A stretch of DNA of 64,000 nt from Hyposmocoma kahamanoa (lineage: Eukaryota; Arthropoda; Insecta; Lepidoptera; Cosmopterigidae). The position numbers and the translations under genes are program-made. The stretch is from NCBI RefSeq assembly GCF_003589595.1, contig NW_020654422.1, forward strand, positions 2,902,105 through 2,966,104, given 5' to 3'. Shown here in pieces: positions 22,046-33,595 of the stretch. A model generated the notes under the pieces. That model saw only the letters and a program-made list of their open reading frames with translations, was not told the DNA's origin and did no database searches. How positions within the stretch are numbered: the stretch's first letter is position 1; the number at the start of each line of letters is the position of its first letter.

Positions 22046-22230
22046 GTAGCAGTAGAACTCAATGTGAAGGAGTTCGTCTAGGGACGTACTGCCACCTTAC
22101 CTGTAATATGAGCATTACTGCGTCTCGATTTGATTTTCGCAGTAATGCTCAAATTACTGGTTGGCGGTAGAAATAGGTAACGTGGCAGTAGTTCCCTGGA
22201 TGAACTCTTTCACAAGGAGTTCTACTGCTA
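22046..22230. repeat. Rep-A copy 6, head-to-head inverted pair
   Basis: The first ~75 bp of Rep-A in plus orientation (22046-22121) are followed after 16 bp by the same part in minus orientation (22138-22230). Both outer ends carry TAGCAGTAGAACTC or its complement, so the unit is a foldback about 185 bp long. The 3' half and A tail are absent. Confidence 0.9.
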
Positions 22231-24599
22231 GTTATGCAGAATTTTTTTAATTGTATTTATTCAAATTGTCAATCAGAATGTTCGTTGAATGAAAACCGAC
22301 TGTATTCCCAAACGTTTATAAAACGTCGCAAACAAATTATCCGGCAATCACACGAGTAATTTAAAGCCCAATCAAACTGAAATAAAAGCAATAAATAAAA
22401 CTGTAGACTCTACGGGGAATTGCTGGAAAATAAATATTTACCCACTTTTATGGGATTCAAGCTATACGGTAGCATCCGGTTATTCTTGGCTCAATATTTC
22501 ATGGTTTAAATATTACTCGGTTATGTTTTTTTTTCACCTTTTTGTTATTTGGATTCTATGTACCCATGTGGATCAAAGAGTCACTGAGCGCGGACGATGT
22601 GATCTCCCGGGCTCACTGAATTTGTGAACCCTGAGGTAGGTACCCAAAAAATCTGTATCAAACTGTAGCTGTTGCAACAGAATTAACAAAATTAATGACA
22701 AGTAAGCCAGGCTTAAGCAACTTTATTTCTACGTTAATAAACTTACTTAACGTATTCATACTAAGTAAGTTTTAAATTTGTAAACAAAATATTAAATTGA
22801 GATAAAGCATGTAATATCGAAGAGTCCTTGAGTTGAAAATATGTCCTGAAGTTTCAAATCAAATCATATCATTTGTTTGTTACAAATATGGCGGTTCAGA
22901 TAACGAATAATAAAGTAAGAAAAAGACCATTATGCGGAAGTGATTTTTTTAAGAGTGTTTTTTCTCACCTTTTCTTATTAAAGTCACGTAACGATAGTTC
23001 ACTGTAGACTGGTGTAACTAACACCACTGAAAGCACTACAATATTATGTTAGTGACTACGTACACCAATAACTAATCAACTAAAACCCAAACTTCGTCAG
23101 CGTTGCTGTACATATTATGTGTGTGAAGAACATGGGATGAATACGACTCGAGATGATAATGATGACAGTGACGTCACGTTCAATCAATACAAGTCTGATT
23201 ACAAATTGCTAATGCTAGCGTCAGCTGTATAGCAGGGACAATGATGAAACGTTTTTTTAGTTAGTACGTTTACTTTGATATAAGCTAGGTAGGACAAGAA
23301 AATTAAAAATAAAAAATACCAGAAAATTTACAAAGCGTCTATTATAGGAGTATTAATAATAACCTAAATAATAATTTAAACACTAGCTCAGGGTAGTGTT
23401 AGTTAGTTAGTTAGTAGCGGGCAGGTAGATCACACAGTTGTAGTTAGGAAGCCTGGGCGAAGAAGTACCGCGATTTGGGGATTTTACACTGATTACTAAT
23501 GTTATTTAAACTTCCATCGCTATTTCCTCTTTATGATAAGATAAATTGGTTTCCAGTTTATTATTAATTGGCACAGGTTAGAACATTTTTGAAATTTTTA
23601 GAATAATTTTAAGATGTGTGACTCGGACCCGCTGACCGTGCACTCCTCCAGCGGTCAAATTCGTGACGTTGTAACTTATTCTCAAACACAAAAGCACATG
23701 ATAAAAATACTAATGCAAACGATCTGTTTCCAGTTCATTTTGATGATTTTTAGCTGTTTATAAGGACATATAGCATTTAGTAAGTAAGTTTTATTTGAAA
23801 ATAGATAGTAATTGTAAAGAGAGTTAATGTAAATAGGTTATTATTGTAAATAAGTAGATTTATTATTAATCCTGTAAATTAGCGCAACGATAAGGTTACA
23901 ATGACTAAAATATTCGATTTTGGCGATGCGTTTGATTTCGTGTCGGTTAACAAATTTCCAATAGAAGGAAATCCGAAAACTGATGATTCATTTTTGATCT
24001 AGTAAAGAGTTAATTACTCACAAGACAGTAGATCAAGAACAAATACTATTTCGAAAACAGTAAAACTGGGACTTTGTAGTGTATTTTCAAGTCGAGGAGT
24101 CGATATTAAATGCTTTTTCTTATTTATTAATATTAAGTAAGCTTATTAACATAGAAATAAAGTTATTTAAACCCGACTTACTTGTCATTAATCTTGTTGG
24201 CGTTCATTATGTTGCAAAATCTGTAGTTCGATACAAATTTTTTCGTATCGTAATAAATTTTGATCCACCGTATCGTGCTTTATTTGGTCTAGTGTTCACT
24301 ATGACATGTTTTGATTCGTTTGATAATATGGCACCCTTGGTGTAAGGTCACATCTGCAAAATGACTATTTGGGAAATGCAAAGGAAACTTTCTGATCGGT
24401 TCGATTCTATTATATTGTTCCGAAATATACGGCAATTCACCTATTACTAACGTTACACCGTAGAAGTCAAATTGTATGCCTCGCTGGCGTTGTACGTTAT
24501 CGGTCGGGAGCGCGTCACGAGGAAGGGTGAGTGCTAGAGAATGGTTTCCGACAATGGCCGGACACGCGAATGACATGTGGGCTGCGCCCACAACTGCTT
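22231..24599. other. Unassigned interval
   Basis: No convincing gene or repeat. A (TTAG)n run is at about 23399-23416. The end (24470-24595) is GC-richer and carries a 100-codon minus-strand frame (24289-24591) with no recognisable motif. Confidence 0.4.
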
Positions 24600-24850
24600 T
24601 TTAACTGACTTGAAAAAAGGAGAAGGTTTTCAATTCGACTGTATCTTTATTTTTTTTTTGTATGTATGTTATGCGATAACTCCAGCGTTTGTGAATCGAT
24701 TTTGCAGATTCTTTTTTTGTTTGAAAGTGGGTACGTCAGTAGTAGTCCCATTTAAATTTGAAGAAAATATTGCACGTCTAAGGGTGGCAAACCAGGGGAT
24801 GAATGACTTTTGAAGTCGGTTCTGTTAGTACTCCGTACTGATTTTTAGGA
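24600..24850 (+). repeat. Rep-G copy 2
   Basis: TTTTTAACTGACTTGAAAAAAGG, then TTTTCAATTCGACTGTATC, GTCCCATTTAAATTTGAAG and GAAGTCGGTTCTGTTAGTA. This is a short version lacking the central part of copy 5. Confidence 0.82.
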
Positions 24851-25231
24851 GAGAAGTTTAAAGATTCTACGAGCTACATTAGTCAATAACTTTATACCCT
24901 TAAATACGAAAGATGAAATTTTACAAATATGTATATACATGACAATTTTTGTTTCTGGATTATCAATATAGTTTTGTGATTGGTTTTGACATAAAAACAA
25001 AATAAGTTTATTTCCCTGCAAAAACTTTGCGCCACAAGGTCAGGGCAATGAAAAGTTAAAATTTGCGTATCCTACAGAAAACATACAAATTTTCGGGTTT
25101 CTATTTTTTTTTAAAAAACAAAAAGGGAACATTGTAATTTTAAGTTATAATATATTAACACCAAAAATCTATATATGTTTTTATTCTCTTACATATGTGT
25201 TTATATTGATGACATGATATTGACAATGATA
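24851..25231. other. AT-rich interval, nothing assigned
   Basis: No coding or repeat signal recognised. Confidence 0.4.
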
Positions 25232-25722
25232 GAACTTAGAAATGTGTAGATTTACGAGGTTATGTAATTACCACTCAATGAAATCACTCTGTCTATGCGT
25301 GCCAAACGAGTACGTGCATCGACGCCGACGACCATGGCTTCTGGCGGTGCCGCGATATAGGACAAATCTGCTCAACAAGGCGCCTCTTAGACAACCTTAT
25401 ACAATCTTATACTTTCGCACTATTTACACACCAAATCGAGTAACTGAAGAAGCAGACATTTTTGCTTGTTTTGGAAGCGAGTACAAGAAGGTAACACTGT
25501 TAGTGCTTTTTCATAATTAATTCTATTTTATTGTATATTATTCATTATTGTCCTTTATTGTGAATTGGCTTTAATTAATTGTTATTAATATTCAATAATA
25601 ATAATAATATTTTTTAGTTATAATATTACGTTATGTGATTGATTACGTTATGGAATGCCACACTATTGTATTGGAATGGTCCTTTAAAAATAGATGTATG
25701 TATGAAATAAATAAATAAATAA
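25232..25722 (+). pseudogene. Probable LINE ORF2 C-terminus and 3' UTR
   Basis: The 25242-25520 frame (92 codons) contains LLAVPRYRTNLLNKAPLRQ and later EADIFACFGSEYKKV. This arrangement (VPRxRT, then a paired hydrophobic/DIF segment, then FKK near the stop) is common in LINE reverse-transcriptase tails. The following 200 bp end in (AAAT)n at about 25707-25722, as a LINE 3' UTR would. The first 25 residues do not look LINE-like. Alternative: chance ORF. Confidence 0.45.
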
Positions 25723-25868
25723 TAATGTCTGTGACAACCACAAAAGCAAAGTTTCCGTGGTATACGTAATCATTTCTACACACTTGCTGTTCCATTAAAC
25801 AGAAACCAATACTTTATTTGATTTTCAATTCGGGACTTCATCATGTATAAAATATATTTTAATTACCT

Positions 25869-26362
25869 CGACGTTTCGGACGTATTGCAATGTCCATGGT
25901 ATCGACGGGACTAAAGAGGTGGGTGTCAGCATCTTCTAGCAATGCGAGTTTTTGTAACTACCCGCACTTAATACTCATTATTTATTTGTGCACTAGTGTT
26001 GTCACTAGACCTACACATAACACTCACGACATCCGGCGACTTGTCTGGCAATACTTGATGTCGTTTATTGCTGATAACCGGATCCCATGACGATGAAAGC
26101 TTAAAACGTTGTTCAAAAAGTGTTTTTAAATTTTAATTGTTTCACATACGATTCTATTATAGCCATGACATTCAATAAAAAGGATCTTGGGATTATGAAG
26201 GTCAATCTAGTGGATTGGTATTGACTTCAGCAAATGCTCGGCTATTGCAGACTTATTGAGCTGACGGGTTTTTAACAGTCGCGATGTGTTCTGTGACTCT
26301 TTCCGCTGTGGTGCGTTTTGTCTGCCGAATATAGGCCAAACAACAAGTGCAATCAATCTTGT
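25869..26362 (-). mobile_element. Penelope-like element PLE-B, GIY-YIG remnant
   Basis: The minus-strand frame reads IDCTCCLAYIRQTKRTTAER, then VTEHIATVKNPSAQ and a stop; a one-base shift continues NKSAIAEHLLKSIP. This is the GIY-YIG nuclease core (Cys pair, Y-I-G-Q-T with the Gly changed to Arg, Arg and Glu-His motif). The sequence differs from PLE-A, so it is a second family. The 3' region ends near a CGAAACGTCGAGG word (25869-25881, minus strand), the same kind of motif found at the PLE-A end. Frameshift and motif damage make it a pseudogene. Confidence 0.8.
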
Positions 26363-27597
26363 AAAAAATCAAATAATGTGTGAAAATCGTGAAAGTTTAA
26401 ATCAAAGTAAGAAACCAATACTGTCAAACACGAAACAGAAACTTCATAAAAAATAGTTACACAGTAATTTGTTTCGTGTTTGTTCGAATTAATTATACGA
26501 CTTTCATGTGATAAAAGCACTTTCGATGATCACATATGGATTTATCATGTCAAGGGTGCGAATGTTTACTTCGTTTCGTTTTAACGGAACCTCCAAAACT
26601 AGCAATATATTCTGAACAGTTTCATACATCAACTGTTTACAACAGCGCTTCCTAACAAAAGTTTTCTTACACACAAACATAAAACTCATACTTTACGAGA
26701 TATAAAATCTCGTTGCGAAGGAAAACAATAAAATATTTGTCCTCTCTTCGAACGTATTATTCTCTGTGTACATTTACTCTACGGTAAATAGTTTCGTTGC
26801 AGTATTGTGTGATATATTTTCATTTTGTTTTTCTGTTACATCAAAGATACGTTGTTTAGCAAATAACGGGGAAATATAGTTTCATTCCCTATGTGTAACA
26901 ATCGCGAAAACCTAAGAACTTGATATATAGCAACATATTATGAATGCAAATGTAATAAAAGTCGTGTTTTTAATAAATAATTATTACAATATTATTACAT
27001 TGGGGACCTATTTTGCATTTTTAAATGGGAGAGCAATATTCAGCGGGAAAGGTATAGACGGCCTTGGTCGGGTATTCAGTTTCAGAAACACGTCAAGAAC
27101 TACCGCTTTTTGAACTTTTAATGGAAGCTACACGTCACAGAAATCGAACCAAATTCTGGAATTCACCGGTTTTAGACGAAACAATTGAGATTATTTCAGT
27201 GGAGGCCACATCCTACATTATGGTAATCTCGTGACACGTAATAGACATACCACCGACGTTTCAGTGTTTATAAACCCGACCCTCACATGTTTATGTCACT
27301 ATTTTACAAAAGTTTTTTTTTAATTTTACAAAAGTAACCTGTGATAGATCTTCAAGCTTGTCTCTATATTATTTTTCAAATTTAGATAGATTCATAAACA
27401 TTTTACACACGTAGTAAAACTCTTTATTCACTAATATGAAACGGATAAACATTTTTGTTATAGCAGTGAAAAGGCGCTGACTCAGCATAACTCAAAGTTC
27501 CCTAAAGTTCTGGTTTTTAGTCAGGATCAACGAAATGGACTAAATATAGAAGTTCTTTGTGAATAAAAATGTTTTATTTAGGTTTTATGTTTCATTT
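26363..27597. other. Unassigned interval with a PLE-A end fragment
   Basis: Apart from the PLE-A piece at 26876-26926, nothing recognised. Confidence 0.4.
26876..26926 (+). mobile_element. PLE-A 3'-end fragment
   Basis: ATATAGTTTCATTCCCTATG, TGTAACAATCGCGAAAACC and TAAGAACTT match the terminal 50 bp of PLE-A in plus orientation. Confidence 0.75.
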
Positions 27598-27735
27598 AAT
27601 GATACCAAGCGACAGGACGAACAAGAAAGTCCGTAGCAGATGCAGTGCCACTCAGAGCTTTAAATTGCAAATATCTGATGGGCACTGCCGCCACGTCCGA
27701 CACCCTGAGACAGTTCACAATGGGACTAGTTGGAC
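27598..27735 (-). repeat. Rep-A copy 7, 3' part
   Basis: ATGATACCAAGCGACAGGAC through GTGCCACTCAGAGCTTTAAA to CACCCTGAGACAG in minus orientation; the 5' half is missing. Confidence 0.82.
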
Positions 27736-29438
27736 ATGAAAAAAAAACGTACGTGTGACACTTTATAACTCTCCAATTAAAACTTAAAAAAGTTATCGGA
27801 TAATTTCGGTCGTAGATTCCTTAAACCTCTTACTAGAAAAAAGCTGATGGGGCGTCATTACAGTACAGTTTATGTTTATAGTTAGTTTAGTTTATATTTA
27901 TGTGAATGTAAATTTACATTGTAAATGTAAATTTTGGTGTAATAACGTCAGTAAATACGAGCATTGTGGACGCCGGCCTAGTTTTTCTAGTGTTTATATG
28001 TATAATATTAAAAGCAATGAATTTAATGTTTCTACTACTCCAATAACAGCTTACAGACAGATTAGTAAACGTCGTATCGGATGAAGACGAATCGGCTGCA
28101 ATCGACAGGTGGCCGCTGAGACATGATCGATGCCTGCCGTGCTGTGTTTACAGTTAACAAAGACAAAGACTAATTTATAGAATGGCAGAACCGACACAAT
28201 GCGGTCAATAACTGAAAATTTGAAGTACACGGAACAAAATCAGATTAGTAAAACATTTAAATGATATTATGGATTCAAATATAAATGAATGTTCAATTTC
28301 GGCATAATATACAATGTTGTTTTAGTAAACAAGTATTTGAATCTGAATGCGAAATTAAAAGCATAGTATAACGTGTATAGAATTTTCTACATGTGAAAGC
28401 CTTTTTTATCTAAACAAGGTCAAAAATTGTATTTAAGTACCTGAAAATGAGATTATACGTTGTGTAAAAAGCTATAAAAAACCTATTTTACAGAAGTAAA
28501 ACATCTTCCAGTTAATCATTAATTAATTCGTTAACGATGATGATAAATAACAATACAAAACCAAATTAATTCAATCAATTGTACAAGGACATTCGATTAA
28601 TCTGCTTTTCAAACTACCACAGGAAAATCTACATTCAATCTCGTAGGTAATGAACAATAGTCATTCCAATTTGAGTATGAAGTTTTTAAACAACTTTACT
28701 AAAACCTTATATGTTATAAATTACAAGAATTATGATAAAAGTGTTTTAGATTTAGCATTTTACATTAACAACCTACTACGCCAAAACTACTCCAGCCTAT
28801 ATAATGCAATATAATCTATGCACTACGTTCTGTATCTATCAAGGATTATGCTGTATATACCTACACGTAATTTGACAGTAGTATCTATTGTTTAATCGTT
28901 TGTACTGGTATGCATGACTTAGTACAATTAACTCAAACATAACACTGATTTCAATAATTACATATTGAACGCCATACCGACCTAATTACCCATAACTGTC
29001 ACATAATGGAATGTCCCTTCATTCTTTTGTTTTTATCGTCAAACAAAAGAGCAACACTGCTGGCGTCATTTTTATTTAATATCGTTTACGCAATTCTTTA
29101 ATTGATAGGAAATTCATTTAAGGTGATATTAGGCCACAACATTCGAAGGACCACACGAGAATATTATTAAAACAAAATAAATACCAGTGACCTCACGCAA
29201 AAAGCCCCCGAACCGTATTCATCTATAATTCGCCGTAAGTTTCATTTCAATGTGCATTATATTGAAACCGTACCACACTGGGAATCCAAAGTAGCCGTTG
29301 AAACCTTAATACACCATTTAAAACGTGAGTCAGGTACAGGGAAGGGTACTAACAATGCCTGGGGAACATTAATGCATTATTTATAAAAGTTATACTGGCC
29401 AGTTTGCAATTTGACATGTTAAGTCTTTACTTTTTTTA
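27736..29438. other. AT-rich interval, nothing assigned
   Basis: A 70-codon frame (27872-28084) has no recognisable motif. No repeats matched. Confidence 0.4.
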
Positions 29439-29515
29439 TAGAATAGAATAGAATAAAATTATTTATTTCGGACCATGATCCATAATAATGTCGCTGCTGA
29501 GTTCCACGCTGATGA
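29439..29515 (-). repeat. AGAAT-run, probable LINE 3' tail
   Basis: TAGAATAGAATAGAATAAAA followed by TTATTTCGGACC resembles the 3' tail of the LINE at 14276 (same strand, same pentamer). Confidence 0.4.
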
Positions 29516-29556
29516 TTTTATAATATCAAGTGACGAGGCGAACAAGTCGTGAGACT
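29516..29556 (-). repeat. Rep-A copy 8, terminal 40 bp
   Basis: TTTTATAATATCAAGTGACG, then GCGAACAAGTCGTG: only the 3' end of Rep-A, minus strand. Confidence 0.7.
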
Positions 29557-29635
29557 TACTAACTTGAGGCAACCGTAACAAGGTTTTTTATGACCATAAT
29601 CTCCCCTGACGTTAACACAAAAAATCTTCCTTCTA

Positions 29636-29659
29636 CCCCCCCCCCCCCCCCCCCCCCCC
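29636..29659 (+). repeat. Poly(C) tract, about 24 bp
   Basis: An uninterrupted run of C (about 24) directly against the end of the mariner-like element. The true length may be affected by sequencing or assembly. Confidence 0.85.
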
Positions 29660-30480
29660 GTGTATAGGGATTTTCAAAGAGAACTTTATTTTGTAAATTA
29701 AAATAAAACAATAAATTTAGATGACAATGATTCAAATTTTAATTTTATTAAAAAAAATAAGGTTTTGGCAATTATGAATGACAAATGATATCAGATAAAT
29801 GTCCACCACCACCACAGTTACAGACGTTGATTCTTTTATCAAAGTTTTCAATCACTTTTTGACAAAATGGTGGTTCTATTTCGTTAATCACTTCACGAAT
29901 TTTGAGTTTTAAGGCTGCAATCGATTCGATTGGCTCCGTATAGACTCTGTCTTTAACACAACACCATAAAAAATAATCGAGCGGTGTTAAATCACATGAT
30001 CGAGCTGACCACTTGACACCTGAATTTTGTGAAATTATGCGATCGGGAAATTTGGTTCGCAATAAATTCAATGTTTCGGTGGCAGTGAGACTTGTGGCAC
30101 CGTCTTGTTGAAACCACATGTTAGTGATATCCATATTATCAATAACAGGTCAAAATTGAGCTGTGAACTTCTCTCGATAGCGTAATCCATTGACCGTAAC
30201 CGCATTTCCAGCCGAATTTTCGAAAAAAAATAGCCACCAAAACAATGAATTGATTGCAAAGTTCTTGTTGAAAAACCCTTTATTATAGTTTTTGAAGGCC
30301 GTTGACCACTATAGTTTGCACATTCAGGTCTCCTCATATTTGATTTTTTGTTTTGGTGCCTATCCGCGTATAACGGTATAAATATCTTTCTTTCCACCAT
30401 ATCGGGAAGTATATCTAAATTGCAGCTTTCAACACAGAGACAGTCGATACTGTATTCCATTCCTTTGCTGTACACGTTGG
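29660..30480 (-). pseudogene. Tc1/mariner-superfamily transposase remnant
   Basis: The minus-strand C-terminal half reads FFFENSAGNAVTVNGLRYRE, a stop at 30150-30152, then WFQQDGATS, SCDLTPLDYFLWC, VKDRVYTEPIESIAALK and GGGGHLSDIICHS, with the stop at 29772. This is the catalytic half of an IS630-Tc1-mariner transposase. The second Asp (QQDGA) and third Asp (PLDYF) are 41 residues apart, the spacing reported for DD41D (rosa-like) members rather than classic DD34D mariners. Upstream, a second frame to about 30475 can be followed (NKKSNMRRPECA, KTIIKGF) but is shifted. The N-terminal DNA-binding domain and first Asp are not recognisable. The element is dead. The downstream end TGTATAGGGATTTTCAAAG may be one terminal repeat. 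Confidence 0.85.
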
Positions 30481-30713
30481 GAAAGATGAAGCAATACGCT
30501 TCAGGCGAATTTGTGGTAAGTCAATGATATAAGTATGTAAAGTTCCAGATCTTCAAGTAAACCTAAGGAGGAATGATGACAGTGAAACTAAATTGTAAAG
30601 TTCTTAAGCACAATCTCAAAATGTATCTGACAAAAAAGTCCACTTTTCTGAGATGATCGAGACATTGAAGCTTCGACGTCACAAAAGCATCGTTGCCAAT
30701 TAGTCAAAGAGAT

Positions 30714-30778
30714 TGATTTCGGGATTCTGATTTTGACGAAAAACAAAATTGTTTTGCTCCACCGAAATCAGAATTTCG
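30714..30778. repeat. Imperfect inverted repeat
   Basis: GGGATTCTGATTTTGACG and its near complement CCGAAATCAGAATTTCG flank an AAACAAAATTGTTTTG centre. It may be the other edge of a DNA element, or isolated. Confidence 0.6.
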
Positions 30779-31036
30779 ATATATCGACTTTATCTACAGA
30801 ATTTTATAGCATAAATGAACATTCAAGCTTTACTTTTGATGAAATTATTTTCATGATTCTTTTGACAACCTGCGCCTGGTTTAAGTAAACCACAGTGTTT
30901 GGTTTTAGCATTGTGATGCCAGGATTGGATGACTAGCCTCTGCGTTAGCGCATAAGCGGTACGGACCGTCCCTCGGGGAGATTCCTCTCGTACAACCTAA
31001 TTATCATCCTTTTCTAAGATAATGTTTAAATACATT

Positions 31037-31295
31037 GAAAATTAAACTATTTTTCGGATATAAAAGGCGTCTATTTGTTACTCATATTTATTTATTGCTT
31101 TTTATTTATTTTTCACATGGATGGTACAGGTTAATAGACCGTAAATCTTCTTAAATATAGGTACATGTGATACCCAGTAAGAGCGTACCAAAGTTTCGTG
31201 CTCTTTACAGCATCCTTGGTCACGACTGACTGCCAGTGTAGTAGAAATAGTTTCATTTTCAATGTGTAGCAATCATGAAACCCTAAAACTAAAAA
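31037..31295. mobile_element. PLE-A terminal fragments, scrambled
   Basis: Three pieces of the PLE-A end: a minus piece at 31037-31083 (AAACTATTTTTCGGATATAA), a minus piece at 31194-31245 (CTTTACAGCATCCTTGGTCA) and a plus piece at 31245-31295 (ATAGTTTCATTTTCAATGTG). All are old. Other PLE-A copies show the same inverted arrangement. Confidence 0.6.
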
Positions 31296-31310
31296 TGGTA
31301 TAACACCTTG

Positions 31311-32349
31311 ACCGAAGATATCTTTATGAAACGTATATTGTACTGATTCTATTGATAGCATTCTAAATATTATGGTGAGACAATATAATATTATTGAAGA
31401 CTAAATAAAATAGTTTTACTTTGTCCGTTTCATATTAGACGTTATCTTGAATTAACCTTACCAAGGATCCAACGTAGAAATATCAAACCCTTGTCAAAAG
31501 TCACAAAGCAAAATTATAGTAATCCTTGTATGAAATTGTTACATTCAGTTGCACGGTTCTAGTCCAAATTAAACGATAACTTAATAACCCCACAATGAAA
31601 ATATAAAGGGCAGCCCTCGGAGGGGTTTTTCCGGTATAAAAATGAGGTAAGTATAATTGAATTCCTTGAATACTTATTAAATGCTAAATTTGCATCTTTT
31701 GTTTTTGAAATGGCAAAGCAAGTCAAAATTTCAGATTCAGAGTACTGAAATGCGTTACATTGAACAAAGTCTCTTTTCGTTCAGACATAACCTTTGGCAT
31801 TAACCTGAACATTTATTTAGATTCACATTTATATTCCAGCCAACATCCCTCGAGAATTTAGCATTTCCAGCATTAAAAGGTTAGCATATTCAGTTCCTAC
31901 ACTCCGCTATTCCATAATATTCGTAGTCACTATAAAATAACATTACCAATGCTGTCTTTGAACAAATGACAACTAACAAGGACTTTATATTTCACGTAAT
32001 GGGCGCAAAACTCTAAAGATTTCTACTATGATTTCTGATACATAATAGAGGTTCAACATATAAGCGTAAGTCGCTAACATAATACCTAACCTAAACAAGA
32101 GGGTAAATAAAAATACCGGAAGTCGTGTACTTTGTGTTTTATTATGAAATTCGTACGTGATCGAGAAAGACCTAGGCTGGACTAAATTTATATGAAAATT
32201 TAGATACAATATGGTATGAAGACCTTGATATTTTTTAAATCGTTTTTCTATGAGCTGTTGAGGTATTATATTTCTATGTCAAGACCGGTTTAGACCCATA
32301 ATTTGCAAGGCACTTGAATAAACAGATATATCTACATAAACATTTGACG
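31311..32349. other. Interval without recognised feature
   Basis: No coding or repeat signal recognised. Confidence 0.4.
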
Positions 32350-32443
32350 TCATTGGTGACCGAACGGTTTGCATTATGGGCGCTGGACGAGGAGGCTCTA
32401 TATTCGAATGAGGTATTGGTTCAATAAAGATGTAGGTTTGAAA

Positions 32444-32702
32444 AAGCCGTGGCAGCCTAATAGTTTGAGCTACCGCCTGTCAAGCTATGAATGTATAAAT
32501 AGAGAATGTGAGGTCAAATCTGGGCTTGAACTTCTGAGTTTTTCGGAATTTATGTGCCAAATTTAATTTGAAATTTACCATGAGCTTTTCGGTGAAGGTA
32601 AAGTTACCAATGTCAAAGTCAGTATGGCGGACTATAGCCTAAACTCGTTTGAGAAGAGACCGGTGCCCAACAGTGGGACGTATAAACGGGTTGATGATGA
32701 TG
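32444..32702 (+). repeat. Rep-D copy 2, nested in Rep-C
   Basis: GCCGTGGCAGCCTAATAG, GAGCTACCGCCTGTCAAGC, body GAGCTTTTCGGTGAAGGTAA, tail CCGGTGCCCAACAGTGGGAC and a TTGATGATGATGATT end. Confidence 0.78.
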
Positions 32703-32752
32703 ATTGGTTTTGGCCTGGGTATAGTGCATGGGAGTGAAAAATGGTGAATTAG

Positions 32753-32934
32753 AGGCACATGAGACTTGTCAACTTATGTCTCAGGGTGACGGGCGCAGTG
32801 GTAGTGCCCCTCAAATTTTTGCAATGTAAAGCTCTAAGTTCCACTGTAACTGTTATGGACAGGCATATAGTTTACCATAGGCTTACTATAAGTGCACGAC
32901 TTGTTCGTCCCGTCACTTGATGTTATAAAAAAAA
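32753..32934 (+). repeat. Rep-A copy 9, 3' part, nested in Rep-C
   Basis: AGGCACATGAGACTTGTCAA to TTGTTCGTCCCGTCACTTGA, TGTTAT and an A tail. The 5' half is missing. A small duplication lies at about 32880. Confidence 0.9.
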
Positions 32935-33557
32935 TCCGTTTTTCTGGTATTTATAGTATAATGAATTCCTTACTTTGAGTACAGGTGTGGTTGTTTGGTA
33001 TATTATTATTAAATTCTTCCTGAAATAGAAACATTGTATGCTTAAAATTACAATGCCGAGAAAGTAAATCACTGGTTAAAAGTGAAGAACAAATAAATAA
33101 TAAATAAATAAAAATCATTTGTGACAAGTCATATTCAAGTCACAGTTATTTAGACCAATAGCAAAAGCAAAATACATTGCAATTAAAATAAATAAAATTA
33201 AACTCAAAGTCATATAATACGAATAAATACCAATCCAAAATTATAAAACTTAAAATAAAATGAAATAAAACTGAAATAAAATAAAAAAAACCAAAATTAA
33301 ATTTAAAAATTGTAAAAAAAGGGCACATACAATAACATAAATAAGTCTGTAGGTTACTGATGTCTAAATCGATTGCCGCCATACCTGACACATAACGGGC
33401 ATGCCTACAACAACAGTATCTACTGTATATAAAAAAAATACGGTACTCACGGGCCGGCTAGGTTTTAAGTTCTATTTTCTTATAAATTTCCAGAAACTCC
33501 GAAAATCACAATTTGAATGTTTTTGCGCGAGGGCGTCACCTTCATTTGGCCCTGATG

Positions 33558-33595
33558 ATTTTGGTACCATTGTACGATTACAATGGTACCAAAAT
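33558..33595. repeat. Perfect 17-nt-arm palindrome
   Basis: ATTTTGGTACCATTGTA and its exact complement, separated by CGAT. Confidence 0.9.

Larger units (their letters stand above)
32350..32990 (+). repeat. Rep-C copy split by two later insertions
   Basis: The head is at 32350-32440 (GACCGAACGGTTTGCATTAT, GGGCGCTGG), the middle at 32703-32740 (TTGGTTTTGGCCTGGGTA) and the tail at 32938-32990 (TTCTGGTATTTATAGTATAA, GAATTCCTTA). Rep-D lies between head and middle, and Rep-A between middle and tail. All three repeats are on the plus strand. Confidence 0.7.

Noticed and set aside
23399..23416. (TTAG)n run as a telomere-type repeat
   Set aside because: The insect telomere unit is TTAGG; this is TTAG, only about four units and interstitial.
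24289..24591. 100-codon minus-strand ORF as a host exon
   Set aside because: No motif, no splice support, and it borders a Rep-G copy; I cannot tell it from chance.
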